From contig NZ_QXGS01000026.1 in NCBI RefSeq assembly GCF_003604215.1, positions 1 to 40,807 of the forward strand: a stretch of DNA of 40,807 bases, in the 5' to 3' direction. Of this stretch, positions 1-8,121 are shown in pieces (positions within the stretch are counted from its first letter, which is position 1; every line of letters starts with the position of its first letter). A program made the position numbers and the translations under genes. The notes beneath the pieces were generated by a model. The model searched no databases, was not told where the DNA came from, and was given only the letters and a program-made list of their open reading frames with translations. This DNA comes from Teichococcus vastitatis (GTDB lineage Bacteria; Pseudomonadota; Alphaproteobacteria; Acetobacterales; Acetobacteraceae).

Positions 1-645
1 GAGGCCGGCCGGGCGCAGGAGGCACTGACCACGCAGCAGGCGGCGCTGGCGGGTGCCGAGAGCCGGGCACAGGCTCTTCGCGACATGATCGCGGCCGCCG
101 AGGCCGAGCTTGCGGCGCGTCAGAATGCCATAGCTCAGGCAGATGCGCGGCTGGGTGAGGTGAACACCCGATTGGCCGCGGCGGAGCAAGGTGCGGCCGA
201 GGCAGCCCGTCGCGCCACCGAGGTCGAGGGACGCGCGACGGCGCTGCGCACCCAGGTGAGCGAGGCCGAGGCGGCGCTGGCCGGTCGGCAGCAGGCGCTG
301 GGCGAGGCGGAACAGCGGCTGGCATCGCTACGCGACGCGACGAGCGCTGCCGAGACCGAGCTTGCCGCCCGCCGCTCCGAAGCGGAGGCCGCGGTGACCC
401 GCAGCGCCGAGGCAGGCCGCGGTGTCGAGGAAGCAACCGCCCGTGTCCGTGCCCTGGAGGGTCGTGCCACGGCGCTGGAGGCCGACGTCGCGAGCAGTGG
501 GCTGGAGCGCCTGCGGGCCGAAGCGGCGGAACTGGAGCAGCAGGTCGCCCAGCGGCGTCAGGCGCTCGCTGCCCTGGAAGCCGAACTGGCCCGCCAGCGT
601 GCCACGCCTGAAGGCCAGGGCGCGGCCGGCGCACAGAGCAGGTAG
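1..645 (+). CDS. Coiled-coil protein, 5' end outside window
   Basis: The frame is open from the first base and stops with TAG at 643-645, so at least 214 residues of the C-terminal part are visible. The sequence is almost entirely Ala/Glu/Arg/Gln-rich heptads with no Pro breaks, which indicates one long alpha-helical coiled coil of the SMC-like or myosin-tail style. It ends in a short flexible Gly/Ala tail. No catalytic motif, membrane segment or signal peptide can be seen in this part, and the missing N-terminus may carry the defining domain. The last 50 codons recur downstream (768-922), so the gene was part of a partial duplication. A structural or scaffold role is the most that can be inferred. 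Confidence 0.7.
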   Translation, partial: EAGRAQEALTTQQAALAGAESRAQALRDMIAAAEAELAARQNAIAQADARLGEVNTRLAAAEQGAAEAARRATEVEGRATALRTQVSEAEAALAGRQQALGEAEQRLASLRDATSAAETELAARRSEAEAAVTRSAEAGRGVEEATARVRALEGRATALEADVASSGLERLRAEAAELEQQVAQRRQALAALEAELARQRATPEGQGAAGAQSR

Positions 646-690
646 TCCTCCGCCAGGCGCTGCATTCGGCGGCGGTGAGGTGAAGGGCCT
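494..690 (+). repeat. Direct repeat, copy A (gene 3' end)
   Basis: This stretch covers the last 50 codons of the coiled-coil gene, its stop and about 45 bases beyond. It matches 768-968 almost base for base up to the stop codon, then with several differences and small indels after it. One extra codon in copy B shifts the stop spacing to 277 bases. Confidence 0.85.
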
Positions 691-767
691 CTAGTGTCCT
701 GATCGCGAAATTCCCAAGATCATGGGAATGGTGGTAGGAGGCAGCGATGGGCAAACCTGCGGTGTCG
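691..767 (+). mobile_element. Possible IS630-family left-end remnant
   Basis: A CTAG at 691-694 begins a stretch unrelated to the repeats on either side. It contains a short inverted repeat (710-715 with 724-729), a strong ribosome binding site at about 735-740, and an ATG at 747 opening MGKPA. IS630-type transposases often begin in a similar way, and that family targets TA within CTAG. The putative reading frame runs directly into repeat copy B, so nothing of a transposase body is left. This is an inference from layout and a very short peptide. It could also be an ordinary promoter fragment. Confidence 0.35.
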
Positions 768-922
768 GCAGTGGGCTGGAACGCCTGCGGGCCGAAGCGG
801 CGGAACTGGAGCAGCAGGTCGCCCAGCGGCGTCAGGCGCTCGCTGCCCTGGAGGCCGAACTGGCCCGCCTGCGTGCCACGCCCGAAGGTCAGGGCGCGGC
901 TGGCGGCGCGCCCAACAGGTAG
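768..922 (+). pseudogene. Coiled-coil gene 3' fragment
   Basis: This is the duplicated C-terminal segment of the coiled-coil protein, about 50 codons ending in TAG at 920-922. It lacks its 5' part and is joined to the possible IS630 left end. An ATG at 722 lies in the same frame and would give a 66-residue product, but its first 15 residues resemble nothing in the parent protein, so I treat this as a remnant. Codon identity to copy A is high, with a few changes including Gln to Leu near the end. Confidence 0.6.
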
Positions 923-968
923 TCCTAGCCGGCAGTGCAGGCGGTGGCGGTGGGTGAAGAGCCTGTGG
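768..968 (+). repeat. Direct repeat, copy B
   Basis: Second copy of 494-690. The coding part is nearly identical, while the non-coding tail after the stop codon (920-922) has diverged more. That pattern suggests a duplication old enough for neutral drift, or recombination between two paralogous genes. Confidence 0.85.
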
Positions 969-1030
969 GTTCCAGCCCCGAGAACTAAGAACTTCGCTTC
1001 GGCGCCGAGGTCTTGACCAGGCGCCGCACC

Positions 1031-1058
1031 GTAAATTCGAATCTCACCCGCTCCGCCA
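1031..1058 (+). other. Decayed tRNA 3' end (serine type), likely att remnant
   Basis: The 28 bases can be read as a T-arm (TTCGAAT loop), the 3' acceptor strand, a discriminator G and CCA. The acceptor strand resembles that of bacterial tRNA-Ser. The 3' side of the T stem (CTCAC) would need GTGAG opposite it, but GTAAA is present, so three of five pairs remain and the tRNA body is absent upstream. Integrases commonly recombine in the 3' half of tRNA genes and leave such a fragment at the far island edge. The rest of 923-1314 shows no gene or other element that I can support. Confidence 0.45.
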
Positions 1059-1314
1059 GTTCCCTGCGGCGTCCCGCTCTCCTTCAGACCTACCGCCGCG
1101 CTGAGTGGCAGGTTTCCTGGGGTTTTCAGGCTGGACCTGTTGACCAGCCCGAGGCGGAGGCTGCCGAAAATTGCTCTCCGGAGGCCATTTCTCTCCGTAC
1201 CTCCTGACTTCGCCGATCCAGTACGGCTCGAAAAACGTCGCTTTTGCAATGACTTATACATTCAACGTTGCCGGGCAGTCCGGATTTCGTGCGCCACCCA
1301 AGCAGAACTGCAAA

Positions 1315-3765
1315 TCAAGCATCGATCGGTGTACGCCTGCCGATCGGAGTCACTTGCGACCGCCTTAGGCCCAGACGTTCTTGGAAGCGCGCGTCCAGGG
1401 CCTCCCGCACCGCGATGAAGTCGCGGGAGGAACGCTCCTCCGGCGTCAGCGCGATCCACAGGGTCATCTGTGCTACGAGCCGCTCCAGAATGGGAACGAG
1501 TGCTGATAGAGACGGCACGCAACGGGAAGCCGCTAGGGCCGTCTCACCGGCCCATATGCACGTCGCCCAAGTTTCCAGGACGTCGGTCGGCAGACGGTCA
1601 TGGACCGCCTCGAGCTCCAACCGCCGCACCGCGGGTTCGCGTCCGCCAAAAAAGGCATTGAGCGCACGTCCCATAAGGCGCGGCCAGGCCTCTGCAGAGC
1701 CACTTGCCGCTGTAGGTAGCACTTGGACAGCAGTCGGTTTCCGCGTCGCCTCGCCGAAGCCGGCGATCGCGATTGCTGTCAGCAAAGCGCGCAGGCGAAG
1801 AAGATCCTTCGCGCCGATCTCCTTCGCGTCGACTATGCGCTTGCCGAAGGCGTTCACAGCATCGCCGAACGCCCGCGCGTCAGCCAAACGCCGCAGTGCC
1901 GGATGCGCGGTCTTGGCGCGTAGCCCCGCCGTCTGTCCGAGTTCCAGCCCACCTTCGATAGCGGAGGCGCCGTCGGAAACCTCGTCACCGGTATCGAGCG
2001 CCCTCAGGATTTCACGATCATCATCCGGGCGACTTTCTGCCTCGGCGCCGGCCAGCGTCACGCCAAGTGCGCGGTTCAGGAACGCGCGCACCCGGGAGGA
2101 AGCGCTCCCCGCCAAGCTGTTCCGCTCCCTTTCGCCCGGCTCGACCCGCCGCCGCCGTCCGGCCAGGAAGGCGGCGTAGTCCAGCATCTGCGGCTGCCCT
2201 GTCCCCCGATCCGGGACGCGAGGCCCACGCGGCACCATGGCGTCCGACGGCGGATGAGTTCCGGCACCGCGGTCGGCCGCTTCGAGATCGTCGAGGATCT
2301 CTAGCAGCCAGAGACCTTCCTCCTGCGCGTCGTCCAGCGCCGCAGCTGCCTTCTCGCCCCGGGAGCCCATCGGCTCGCGAGTCTCCGACCGCAGCTCGCC
2401 CACGCAGGCGACCACTGCCGCTCCGGAACGCCGGCCATCCTGGAAGCGGACGCGGGCAAGCCTGGGACGCGCCGCGCCGGCTGGTATTGAGAATGCGAGT
2501 GGAGACGTGTCCGGGGTAGCCGCAGCTTCGAGCGGTACATCGAAGATAGCGTCGTCGTTGGCAATCAGCTCGACAATGGCCGACCCGCGAGCGACGTCAG
2601 TCCCAAGCGCGGGCGAAGACGGCCACCAGCGCAACCGGTCGAACACGGCCTCGAAGGTCCCGGGGTCGCTGGCGCGCGCGTCGTCGAGCGGCAGCTCCTC
2701 CCCGGGGTCGTAGGCCGGGATGTCGGCAACATCCACCGTGCGCCCGCCATTTGCGACCACCGTTAGGCCCAGCTCGTCCAAGACCCGGCCGGCAGGCACA
2801 CGCCGATAGAGGCACGCTTCCTCGTTGATGCCGGGCTCGTCTCCGCGCCCCAGAGCTGCCAGGGTGCAGTTCGCGCTGCCGACCAGCACGTGATCGGTAT
2901 CTCCCGTGGTCGCGACGATCAGCTTCGCATGGACAAACCGCGAGTTGCGCTTCGGGAAGCGTCGCTCATCGAAGCCGGCAAGCTCGCCCACCCGGACCGC
3001 GCGCCCGTTCCGCAGCGCGTCCGTCGGGAACAGGCCCTGGGCGGTGTCGATCAGCGCCGCCGTGTCCGCTGCGTCGAGGCGTTCCTGGAGCTGCCTGAGC
3101 GCGGCGAGCCTCTCATCCCAGTAAGGCGAAAGCACGATCAACCGGTCCGCGGACACATCTCCGACCATCCGGCAAAAACGGGCGCCGATCCCCCCGGAGA
3201 CGCCGGACGCGATAAATGCCGCTTGAGTGCCGTCCACTAGCGTCTCAAGGCCTTCTGCTGGGCGTGCACGCAAGAGCCAGGGCGTCCGGGCCCGAGCCCA
3301 GTCCATCTTGTCCGCCACAGCCTGCTGCCGCTCATCGAGGAAGCGCCTCAGGAACGCCCATCCAGCGGCGATGAGGCGTTGCTCGCCGGAATCCTCCCCT
3401 CCACACTCGATGAGGCTCGCAAGCTCCAGATTCCCTGCCAATCCAGCACCCGTTGCGTTAGCCGAGGCGACGATCATCCGCCCACCCTTGCGGCCTAGCT
3501 GGTGGAAAATCTTGGGATGAAACACGCCGCCGCTCGCCGACGCCTTCACAAGCAGGTAGTGCGCGCCAGCAGAGCGCGGCGGGGGCGAGCCGCCATTTAG
3601 CGCCAGTCCCACCATCGCCGCATCGGCGATGAGCACGACGTTGCGACAGCCTGCGCCGCGGAGCCTGCTCAGCGCGATCGTCTCGAACGCCTCGAAGTCG
3701 ATCCCAAAGCTGCTGATGATCGCCGTGTGGTACCCTGTGTCTCCCAGGCGCTCGTAGAGCCTCAT
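1315..3765 (-). CDS. PLD-like nuclease/phosphodiesterase domain protein
   Basis: An 816-residue protein. Residues 1-310 carry two phospholipase-D-type half sites: HPK at 83-85 followed by SANATG at 101-106, and HAK at 279-281 followed by GSANCT at 296-301. These match the HxK...(G/A)SxN signature of PLD-superfamily enzymes, many of which in bacterial defence loci are nucleases. A conserved-looking SPYWDE lies between them (213-218). The remaining 500 residues are a beta-rich linker and a helical C-terminal domain that I do not recognise. There is no signal peptide or membrane segment, so it is probably cytosolic. Its ATG overlaps the stop of the 533-residue gene by four bases (ATGA), which implies translational coupling in the hsdR operon. 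Nuclease activity and defence function are inferences. Confidence 0.75.
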   Translation of the reverse strand: MRLYERLGDTGYHTAIISSFGIDFEAFETIALSRLRGAGCRNVVLIADAAMVGLALNGGSPPPRSAGAHYLLVKASASGGVFHPKIFHQLGRKGGRMIVASANATGAGLAGNLELASLIECGGEDSGEQRLIAAGWAFLRRFLDERQQAVADKMDWARARTPWLLRARPAEGLETLVDGTQAAFIASGVSGGIGARFCRMVGDVSADRLIVLSPYWDERLAALRQLQERLDAADTAALIDTAQGLFPTDALRNGRAVRVGELAGFDERRFPKRNSRFVHAKLIVATTGDTDHVLVGSANCTLAALGRGDEPGINEEACLYRRVPAGRVLDELGLTVVANGGRTVDVADIPAYDPGEELPLDDARASDPGTFEAVFDRLRWWPSSPALGTDVARGSAIVELIANDDAIFDVPLEAAATPDTSPLAFSIPAGAARPRLARVRFQDGRRSGAAVVACVGELRSETREPMGSRGEKAAAALDDAQEEGLWLLEILDDLEAADRGAGTHPPSDAMVPRGPRVPDRGTGQPQMLDYAAFLAGRRRRVEPGERERNSLAGSASSRVRAFLNRALGVTLAGAEAESRPDDDREILRALDTGDEVSDGASAIEGGLELGQTAGLRAKTAHPALRRLADARAFGDAVNAFGKRIVDAKEIGAKDLLRLRALLTAIAIAGFGEATRKPTAVQVLPTAASGSAEAWPRLMGRALNAFFGGREPAVRRLELEAVHDRLPTDVLETWATCIWAGETALAASRCVPSLSALVPILERLVAQMTLWIALTPEERSSRDFIAVREALDARFQERLGLRRSQVTPIGRRTPIDA

Positions 3766-5363
3766 GTCGCCGCCGCCAGCTCGCGTCCGAGCTCGGTCAG
3801 CCCGGAAGGACCTAGGAGGTGGATGTCGCGCAGAAACGTAAGAGCATTGCCGAGCCTGGGATTCGTCAGCACCGGGCCGTCTTTTGCGCGCACGCGGATC
3901 TTCCCGTCGTCGGCCTCAAGCAGGAAGGTGTAGTCGCCCTGATGTCGCAGCTTTTGCATGGCGACCCAGAGATGCCGATCCAGCACGCGCTCTCGCATGA
4001 GCTGGACCAGAGTCTGGTCGAGGGGCGCATCCTGGCGGGCGTCTAGGAAGGCCAGCTCAGATGCGAGCGACCGGAAGGCCGCGCCATCGATCCCCTCGCC
4101 ACCGAGCTCCGCCGCGAGCAAAGCGCGGCTCGGCGCGCAGCGCTGGTGCAATACAGCCAGCAACTCGATAGCAGCCCGAGCGCTGGCGACGTCTGCTCGC
4201 TCTTCGCTCCTCCCCGCATCCAAGACGGCCTCGGAAAGGGCGCGCTCCGATCTCCGTTCCGCGCGCGACTGTGAATTCGCGGCCGTCGGCAACGCAGCGA
4301 CCAGCTGCCGCCACGTCCGCGGCCATCCCGCGCCCGCAGCATCGAGCGCGTCTACGGCCTCGGCAACCGCACGCCCCGGCTCAATCCCTGTGGTATGCGA
4401 TTCGACGGTGTCGAGAAGCCACTTCAGCAGAGCCTCAAAGGCGATGCGGCCAAGATCGCCAGCCTGGTAGGCCCACCAGCGCCACCGATGCGCCTCTAGC
4501 TCGTCGCCAAGATGGGCAATCGGCTGTCCGCTGGGCGTAGCTCCTGCATAACATGCCCAGCGAAGGGCATCCGCGCTCGCTTCGCTGTCGATCGCGCCCG
4601 TGAGCCGGAGAGCAAGCCGGAGGGAGCGCTGGCGCGCGATGTCGCTGGGCGTCGGATCCTCGAAAGCGGCGAAGAGGAGCCGCTGATAGGCTTCTCGCTC
4701 AGCAGTGCTTTCTCCGATGCCCGACGGGAGAACCGGCCTCAGAGCCGCGAGATCGGTCTTGCTGACGCGGCCCTCCTGCGCGAAGGCAAAGAATACGTCG
4801 GCTAAGGGACCGATCGCCTCAGCGAATCCGTCTGCGAGCACGTCGCCAAGGCCCGGCGCCGGTACTGGAATTTCGTGCTGATCGGCTTCTCCGAAAACGC
4901 CTGCCTCGTAGAGCTGACTGGCATAGGCAGCCCCGTAGGCACCCCACGCCTGCTTCAGGTAAGGCGTGCCGGCGCCGCCCGGATCGGTGTCCGGCCTGAA
5001 GTCGATCAGGCCCTCGCCATGCTCGCCGAGACGGCGACCGGCCCAGAGAACACCCGCCACACCACCATTGCCATCTTCGTTGACGGCATTGGCGGCGACG
5101 AGCGCGAGCAAGGCCTCTGCTCGCCGGACCGTTTGCTTCCAGGTCTCCAGGCCTGTGTCACCGATCCGCTCCGCATAGGTGCGGCAGAGCCACGCATAGA
5201 ACCCGTAGTAGCGGATACGGAGGGTGACATTACTGATGCCGGGAACGAGCCGCTGGTAGAGATTGATGGAAGCGGCCTGCATGCCGAGCGGATCGAGGCC
5301 ACTCTTTTGCCGCAGGTCCGTCCATTCGGGCAGGGCCGCAAGCTGCGGCAGCGCCGCCGACAT
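3762..5363 (-). CDS. Unrecognised 533-residue protein, partner of PLD protein
   Basis: I do not recognise the family. The protein is 533 residues, soluble and mostly helical. It has an aromatic-rich N-terminal block around residues 45-65 (RIRYYGFYAWLC) and a C-terminal block around 460-525 that looks like a small winged-helix or effector-binding region (WVAMQKLRHQGDY, then LGNALTFLRDIHLLG). No nuclease, ATPase or methyltransferase motif is evident. It starts 50 bases after the hsdR stop and overlaps the PLD gene by four bases, so all three genes read as one minus-strand operon. By position it could be a sensor, specificity or regulatory subunit for the PLD protein. That is inference only. Confidence 0.7.
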   Translation of the reverse strand: MSAALPQLAALPEWTDLRQKSGLDPLGMQAASINLYQRLVPGISNVTLRIRYYGFYAWLCRTYAERIGDTGLETWKQTVRRAEALLALVAANAVNEDGNGGVAGVLWAGRRLGEHGEGLIDFRPDTDPGGAGTPYLKQAWGAYGAAYASQLYEAGVFGEADQHEIPVPAPGLGDVLADGFAEAIGPLADVFFAFAQEGRVSKTDLAALRPVLPSGIGESTAEREAYQRLLFAAFEDPTPSDIARQRSLRLALRLTGAIDSEASADALRWACYAGATPSGQPIAHLGDELEAHRWRWWAYQAGDLGRIAFEALLKWLLDTVESHTTGIEPGRAVAEAVDALDAAGAGWPRTWRQLVAALPTAANSQSRAERRSERALSEAVLDAGRSEERADVASARAAIELLAVLHQRCAPSRALLAAELGGEGIDGAAFRSLASELAFLDARQDAPLDQTLVQLMRERVLDRHLWVAMQKLRHQGDYTFLLEADDGKIRVRAKDGPVLTNPRLGNALTFLRDIHLLGPSGLTELGRELAAAT

Positions 5364-5413
5364 CGTTCAGGTCGCCTCGGGAGAAGCCGCGAGCGGGGCG
5401 CTAACCGACATCG

Positions 5414-6012
5414 CTATGCCGCCCTCGCAAACTGGCCATTCATTGCCTGTTGCCAGACGTGAGCATAGACATTGGTCGCGACCCGCTTCTTCTCCTCCGC
5501 CGTGAAGGGCGGCGTCGGCAGCTTCGCAAAGACATCGTCGAGGATGAAGACTTCGACCTCGGCCTTCGTCTGCTCCTTCTCCCAGAAGCGATCGAGTTCA
5601 CTAAGCCGGGCCTTGATCGCCGCGAGCAGATCCCGGCTTGCCTGCTTCACCCGCTCGCGCGCGGCCTTGTCCAGGCCCTCCTTCTGCAGGAGATCGAAGA
5701 GAGCGAGCTCATCTTGCTGGAGGCCTTCGCGAGTCGCGCGCATCTGCTCCTCGTCCAGGTTGTTCACCAGCTCGACGAGTCGGCGGAACGTATCCTCGAT
5801 CGTCGTGCGATCCTTCTCGCGATTGTAGTCCGCGACGATCTCCTCGTACTTTCGCTGGTAATCCATGCGCATGGGATTTCGTGCCAGCATTTCCGCGAGC
5901 TTCTGCTCGACGACATCCCTGATGTCCTGGAGTGCGGTTGCTTTGCGGCGAACCTTCTTCGCAAACTCATCCCGAAGACGCTCGAGGTCGATCTGGCTGA
6001 GGTCGAAGGTGA
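5414..6012 (-). pseudogene. hsdR: Type I restriction enzyme HsdR, C-terminal fragment
   Basis: About 199 codons survive, starting near FDLSQIDLERLRDEF and ending at the TAG at 5414-5416. The stretch matches the conserved C-terminal helical domain of type I restriction R subunits (the DUF3387 region): KATALQDIRD, NPMRMDYQRKYEEIVADYN, then EVEVFILDDVF and the terminal VWQQAMNGQF. The nuclease and SF2 helicase domains, roughly the first 800 residues, are absent because the gene is cut by the ISL3-family element at 6013. The frame enters the element and gives a spurious N-terminus. Since hsdM and hsdS are also missing, the fragment cannot restrict DNA. Confidence 0.85.
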
Positions 6013-6063
6013 GGTGTTGATTGCCACTGAGAACCGGGTTCTCCCGCATTTCCCGTGCTGCTG
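6013..6063 (+). repeat. Left terminal inverted repeat of ISL3 element
   Basis: Begins GGTGTTGATTGCC. It pairs with 7743-7793 with a single mismatch (base 6032). Confidence 0.85.
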
Positions 6064-6124
6064 GCTGGCAGGCACAGCGCCTGAGACGCAGATGAGGCGC
6101 CGTCGCCGCCAAGTGAAAACCGCC

Positions 6125-7735
6125 ATGCCCAAGCATCTGCTGCCTCTTATCCCAACAGGCTTGCTGGTCCGGCAGATCCTGCCGGCAGCAGGCGGCCTCA
6201 TCATCGTGGCTGCCTCTCGCGGCAGAACAGCGGCCTGTCCGGACTGTGGCGTTCCGTCGGCAGCGGTACACAGCCGGTATGACCGCCGCCTGCAGGACCT
6301 ACCCTGGCAGGGTCACCCGGTGACCCTGCTGATCCAGGCGCGGCGCCTGCGATGCCGCAATCCAGAGTGTCGGCGTCAAACTTTTGCCGAACGCCTGGCT
6401 GAGGGCGCCGCCACTGCGGCACGCCGCACCCTGCGGCTGGCCGATCTGCAACGCCATCTCGGCCTCGCCCTGGGCGGTGAGGCCGGCGCACGGCTCGCGG
6501 CGCGGCTGGCCATCACCATCAGCGCCGACACGCTGATCCGCATGGCCCGCCGGCAAAGCCTGCCACCGGAGACCAGGCTGCCGGTGCGCGTACTCGGGGT
6601 GGATGACTGGGCGTGGCGCCGCGGCCACCGCTACGGAACCATCCTCGTCGACCTGGAGCGCAATCGGGTGCTCGATCTCCTGCCCGACCGGCAGGCAGAG
6701 ACCCTGAGTGGCTGGCTGCGCCGGCATCCTGGCATCGAGGTCATCGCCCGCGACCGGGCCTGCGCCTATGCCGATGGCGCTCGCCAGGGCGCGCCCAGCG
6801 CTGTGCAGGTTGCCGACCGCTGGCATCTGCTCCGCAACCTCGGCGATGCCGTCCAGGCGGTGGTGGAGCGCCACCATGCTATCATTCGACGGGTCGGGAG
6901 GGACGTGGTGGCTGATGGCGTCATCAGAACGGCGGCAGCTGTTGCCACCCTGGCCATTCCCTCCGCGGCCCAGCAGCGCAAAGCGTCCGGACAGTCGTGG
7001 CGGCAGGCGCGCTACGAGGAAGCCGCCCGAATGCACGCGGCTGGCGCATCTATCAGCTACGTGGCCCGCCAGCTTGGCGCCGATCGCAAGACGCTCCGTC
7101 GCTGGCTGCGGGCCGGAGCTGCCCCAAGCTGGCGCATGCCGCGACGAGGCAGCATCCTTGACCGATACCACGCCACCCTTGAGCGGCGCTGGGCGGAGGG
7201 CTGCCGCAACGCGGCCCGGCTGTGGCGGGAACTGGTGCGCGCTGGCTTTGCAGGTCGTCCCTCCGTTGTCAGGGCCTGGGCTACCGAGCGGCGTCGGCAC
7301 GAGCCTGCAGCATCGCCGGCCGGAGCAGCCGGAGGGCAGAGCTGGCAGCAGCCGCCATTTCGACGCACGACGCGCCTGCTCATGGCAGGCAGCGAGTTGC
7401 TAGCCGACCCAGACCGTACATTCGTCACACGCCTGCTGGAGAAAGCACCGGCGCTGCAGGCAACGATAGGTGCCGCAAAGCGCATCATCCGCCTGCTGCG
7501 GCGGCAAAGTGACGACAGGCTCGATGAGGCGCTGGACGACGCTGCCGCCACCCCTCTCGCAAGCTTCGTCGCCGAGTTGCGCAAAGACATCGCGGCTGTG
7601 CAAGCCGCACTTGATCTGCCCTGGAGTACCAGCCCTGTCGAAGGGCAGATCAACCGGCTCAAGATGATCAAGCGTACCATGTACGGCCACGCGGGCTTCG
7701 AACTCCTCCGCGCCCGCGTCCTCCATGCCACATGA
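6125..7735 (+). CDS. ISL3-family transposase
   Basis: A 536-residue DDE transposase, full length for the family. The start is taken at ATG 6125 (MPKHLLPLIP) because the frame upstream lies in the inverted repeat and in antisense hsdR. Residues 35-85 hold a zinc-ribbon with CPDC and CRNPEC pairs. A helix-turn-helix region follows, then the catalytic core with VLGVDDWAWRRGHRYGTI (first Asp), VIARDRACAYADG (second Asp) and, near the C-terminus, STSPVEGQINRLKMIKR (Glu). A second helix-turn-helix (YVARQLGADRKTLRRW) sits in the long insertion before the Glu. All key residues are present, so the enzyme is probably active. Confidence 0.9.
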   Translation: MPKHLLPLIPTGLLVRQILPAAGGLIIVAASRGRTAACPDCGVPSAAVHSRYDRRLQDLPWQGHPVTLLIQARRLRCRNPECRRQTFAERLAEGAATAARRTLRLADLQRHLGLALGGEAGARLAARLAITISADTLIRMARRQSLPPETRLPVRVLGVDDWAWRRGHRYGTILVDLERNRVLDLLPDRQAETLSGWLRRHPGIEVIARDRACAYADGARQGAPSAVQVADRWHLLRNLGDAVQAVVERHHAIIRRVGRDVVADGVIRTAAAVATLAIPSAAQQRKASGQSWRQARYEEAARMHAAGASISYVARQLGADRKTLRRWLRAGAAPSWRMPRRGSILDRYHATLERRWAEGCRNAARLWRELVRAGFAGRPSVVRAWATERRRHEPAASPAGAAGGQSWQQPPFRRTTRLLMAGSELLADPDRTFVTRLLEKAPALQATIGAAKRIIRLLRRQSDDRLDEALDDAAATPLASFVAELRKDIAAVQAALDLPWSTSPVEGQINRLKMIKRTMYGHAGFELLRARVLHAT

Positions 7736-7742
7736 CATCGAA

Positions 7743-7793
7743 CAGCAGCACGGGAAATGCGGGAGAACCCGGCTCTCAGTGGCAATCAACACC
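7743..7793 (-). repeat. Right terminal inverted repeat of ISL3 element
   Basis: Reverse complement of 6013-6063 with one mismatch. It lies 7 bases downstream of the transposase stop codon. Confidence 0.85.
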
Positions 7794-7909
7794 GAGACGC
7801 CGAACAGGCCATCGGCCGCTACATCGATGGTTTCTACAACCCTGTCCGGCGCCACTCCGCGCTCGACTTCACAAGCCCGGCCCAGTTCGAGAAGATGGCC
7901 ACCAACTGA
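7794..7909 (+). pseudogene. IS3-family transposase, C-terminal fragment
   Basis: About 38 codons ending at TGA 7907-7909. The peptide IGRYIDGFYNPVRRHSALDF followed by TSPAQFE is the classic C-terminal end of the rve integrase core in IS3-family OrfB proteins. The catalytic DDE residues are lost to the left, where the ISL3 right end begins. The terminal repeat of the parent element probably lies within 7910-7944, just before the transporter fragment. Confidence 0.8.
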
Positions 7910-7944
7910 TCCAACGCCTCTCCACTAAACCGAAGCAAGTCCAT

Positions 7945-8110
7945 GTCGGGGATGGCCGCTTGGAAGGTCGGCGTAAAGACGGCCGAGCCAGTCTGCAAAA
8001 CGAAGATCAGCTCATAGATCTGCCAGATCTCAGTCACGAAGGCAGCGCCAGCGCGACCGTGGCGCGCAGCAGGTCGTGTGCCACCAGCAGGCTGCGCCGC
8101 AGCACCAGGT
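7945..8110 (-). pseudogene. MFS transporter fragment, frameshifted
   Basis: Read on the minus strand, two adjoining frames give a peptide typical of drug-efflux MFS proteins: SLLVAHDLLRATVALALP, then a one-base shift near 8043, then FVTEIWQIYELIFVLQTGSA and FTPTFQAAIPD. Both ends of the gene are missing: an IS3 end cuts one side and an SDR fragment the other. I recognise the family from the conserved cytoplasmic-loop and helix pattern, not from a full domain, so substrate cannot be stated. Confidence 0.55.
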
Positions 8111-8121
8111 GTACCCCGAGC

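Larger units (their letters stand above)
6013..7793 (+). mobile_element. ISL3-family insertion sequence
   Basis: A 1.78-kb element bounded by 51-bp terminal inverted repeats that match at 50 of 51 positions (6013-6063 and 7743-7793). It encodes one complete ISL3-type transposase. ISL3 elements normally create 8-bp direct repeats, but the flanks here differ: hsdR on the left, an IS3-family transposase tail on the right. This points to a deletion or recombination next to the element after insertion. The right-flank reading frame (RDAEQ...) resumes at about 7793, which supports that outer boundary. Confidence 0.8.

Noticed and set aside
1268-2179. Plus-strand 303-codon frame
   Set aside because: Antisense shadow of the PLD protein gene, Ser/Arg/Ala-rich with no motif.
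5450-6124. N-terminal extension of the ISL3 transposase to 761 residues
   Set aside because: The extra 225 residues are the antisense of hsdR and of the inverted repeat. The family N-terminus begins at ATG 6125.
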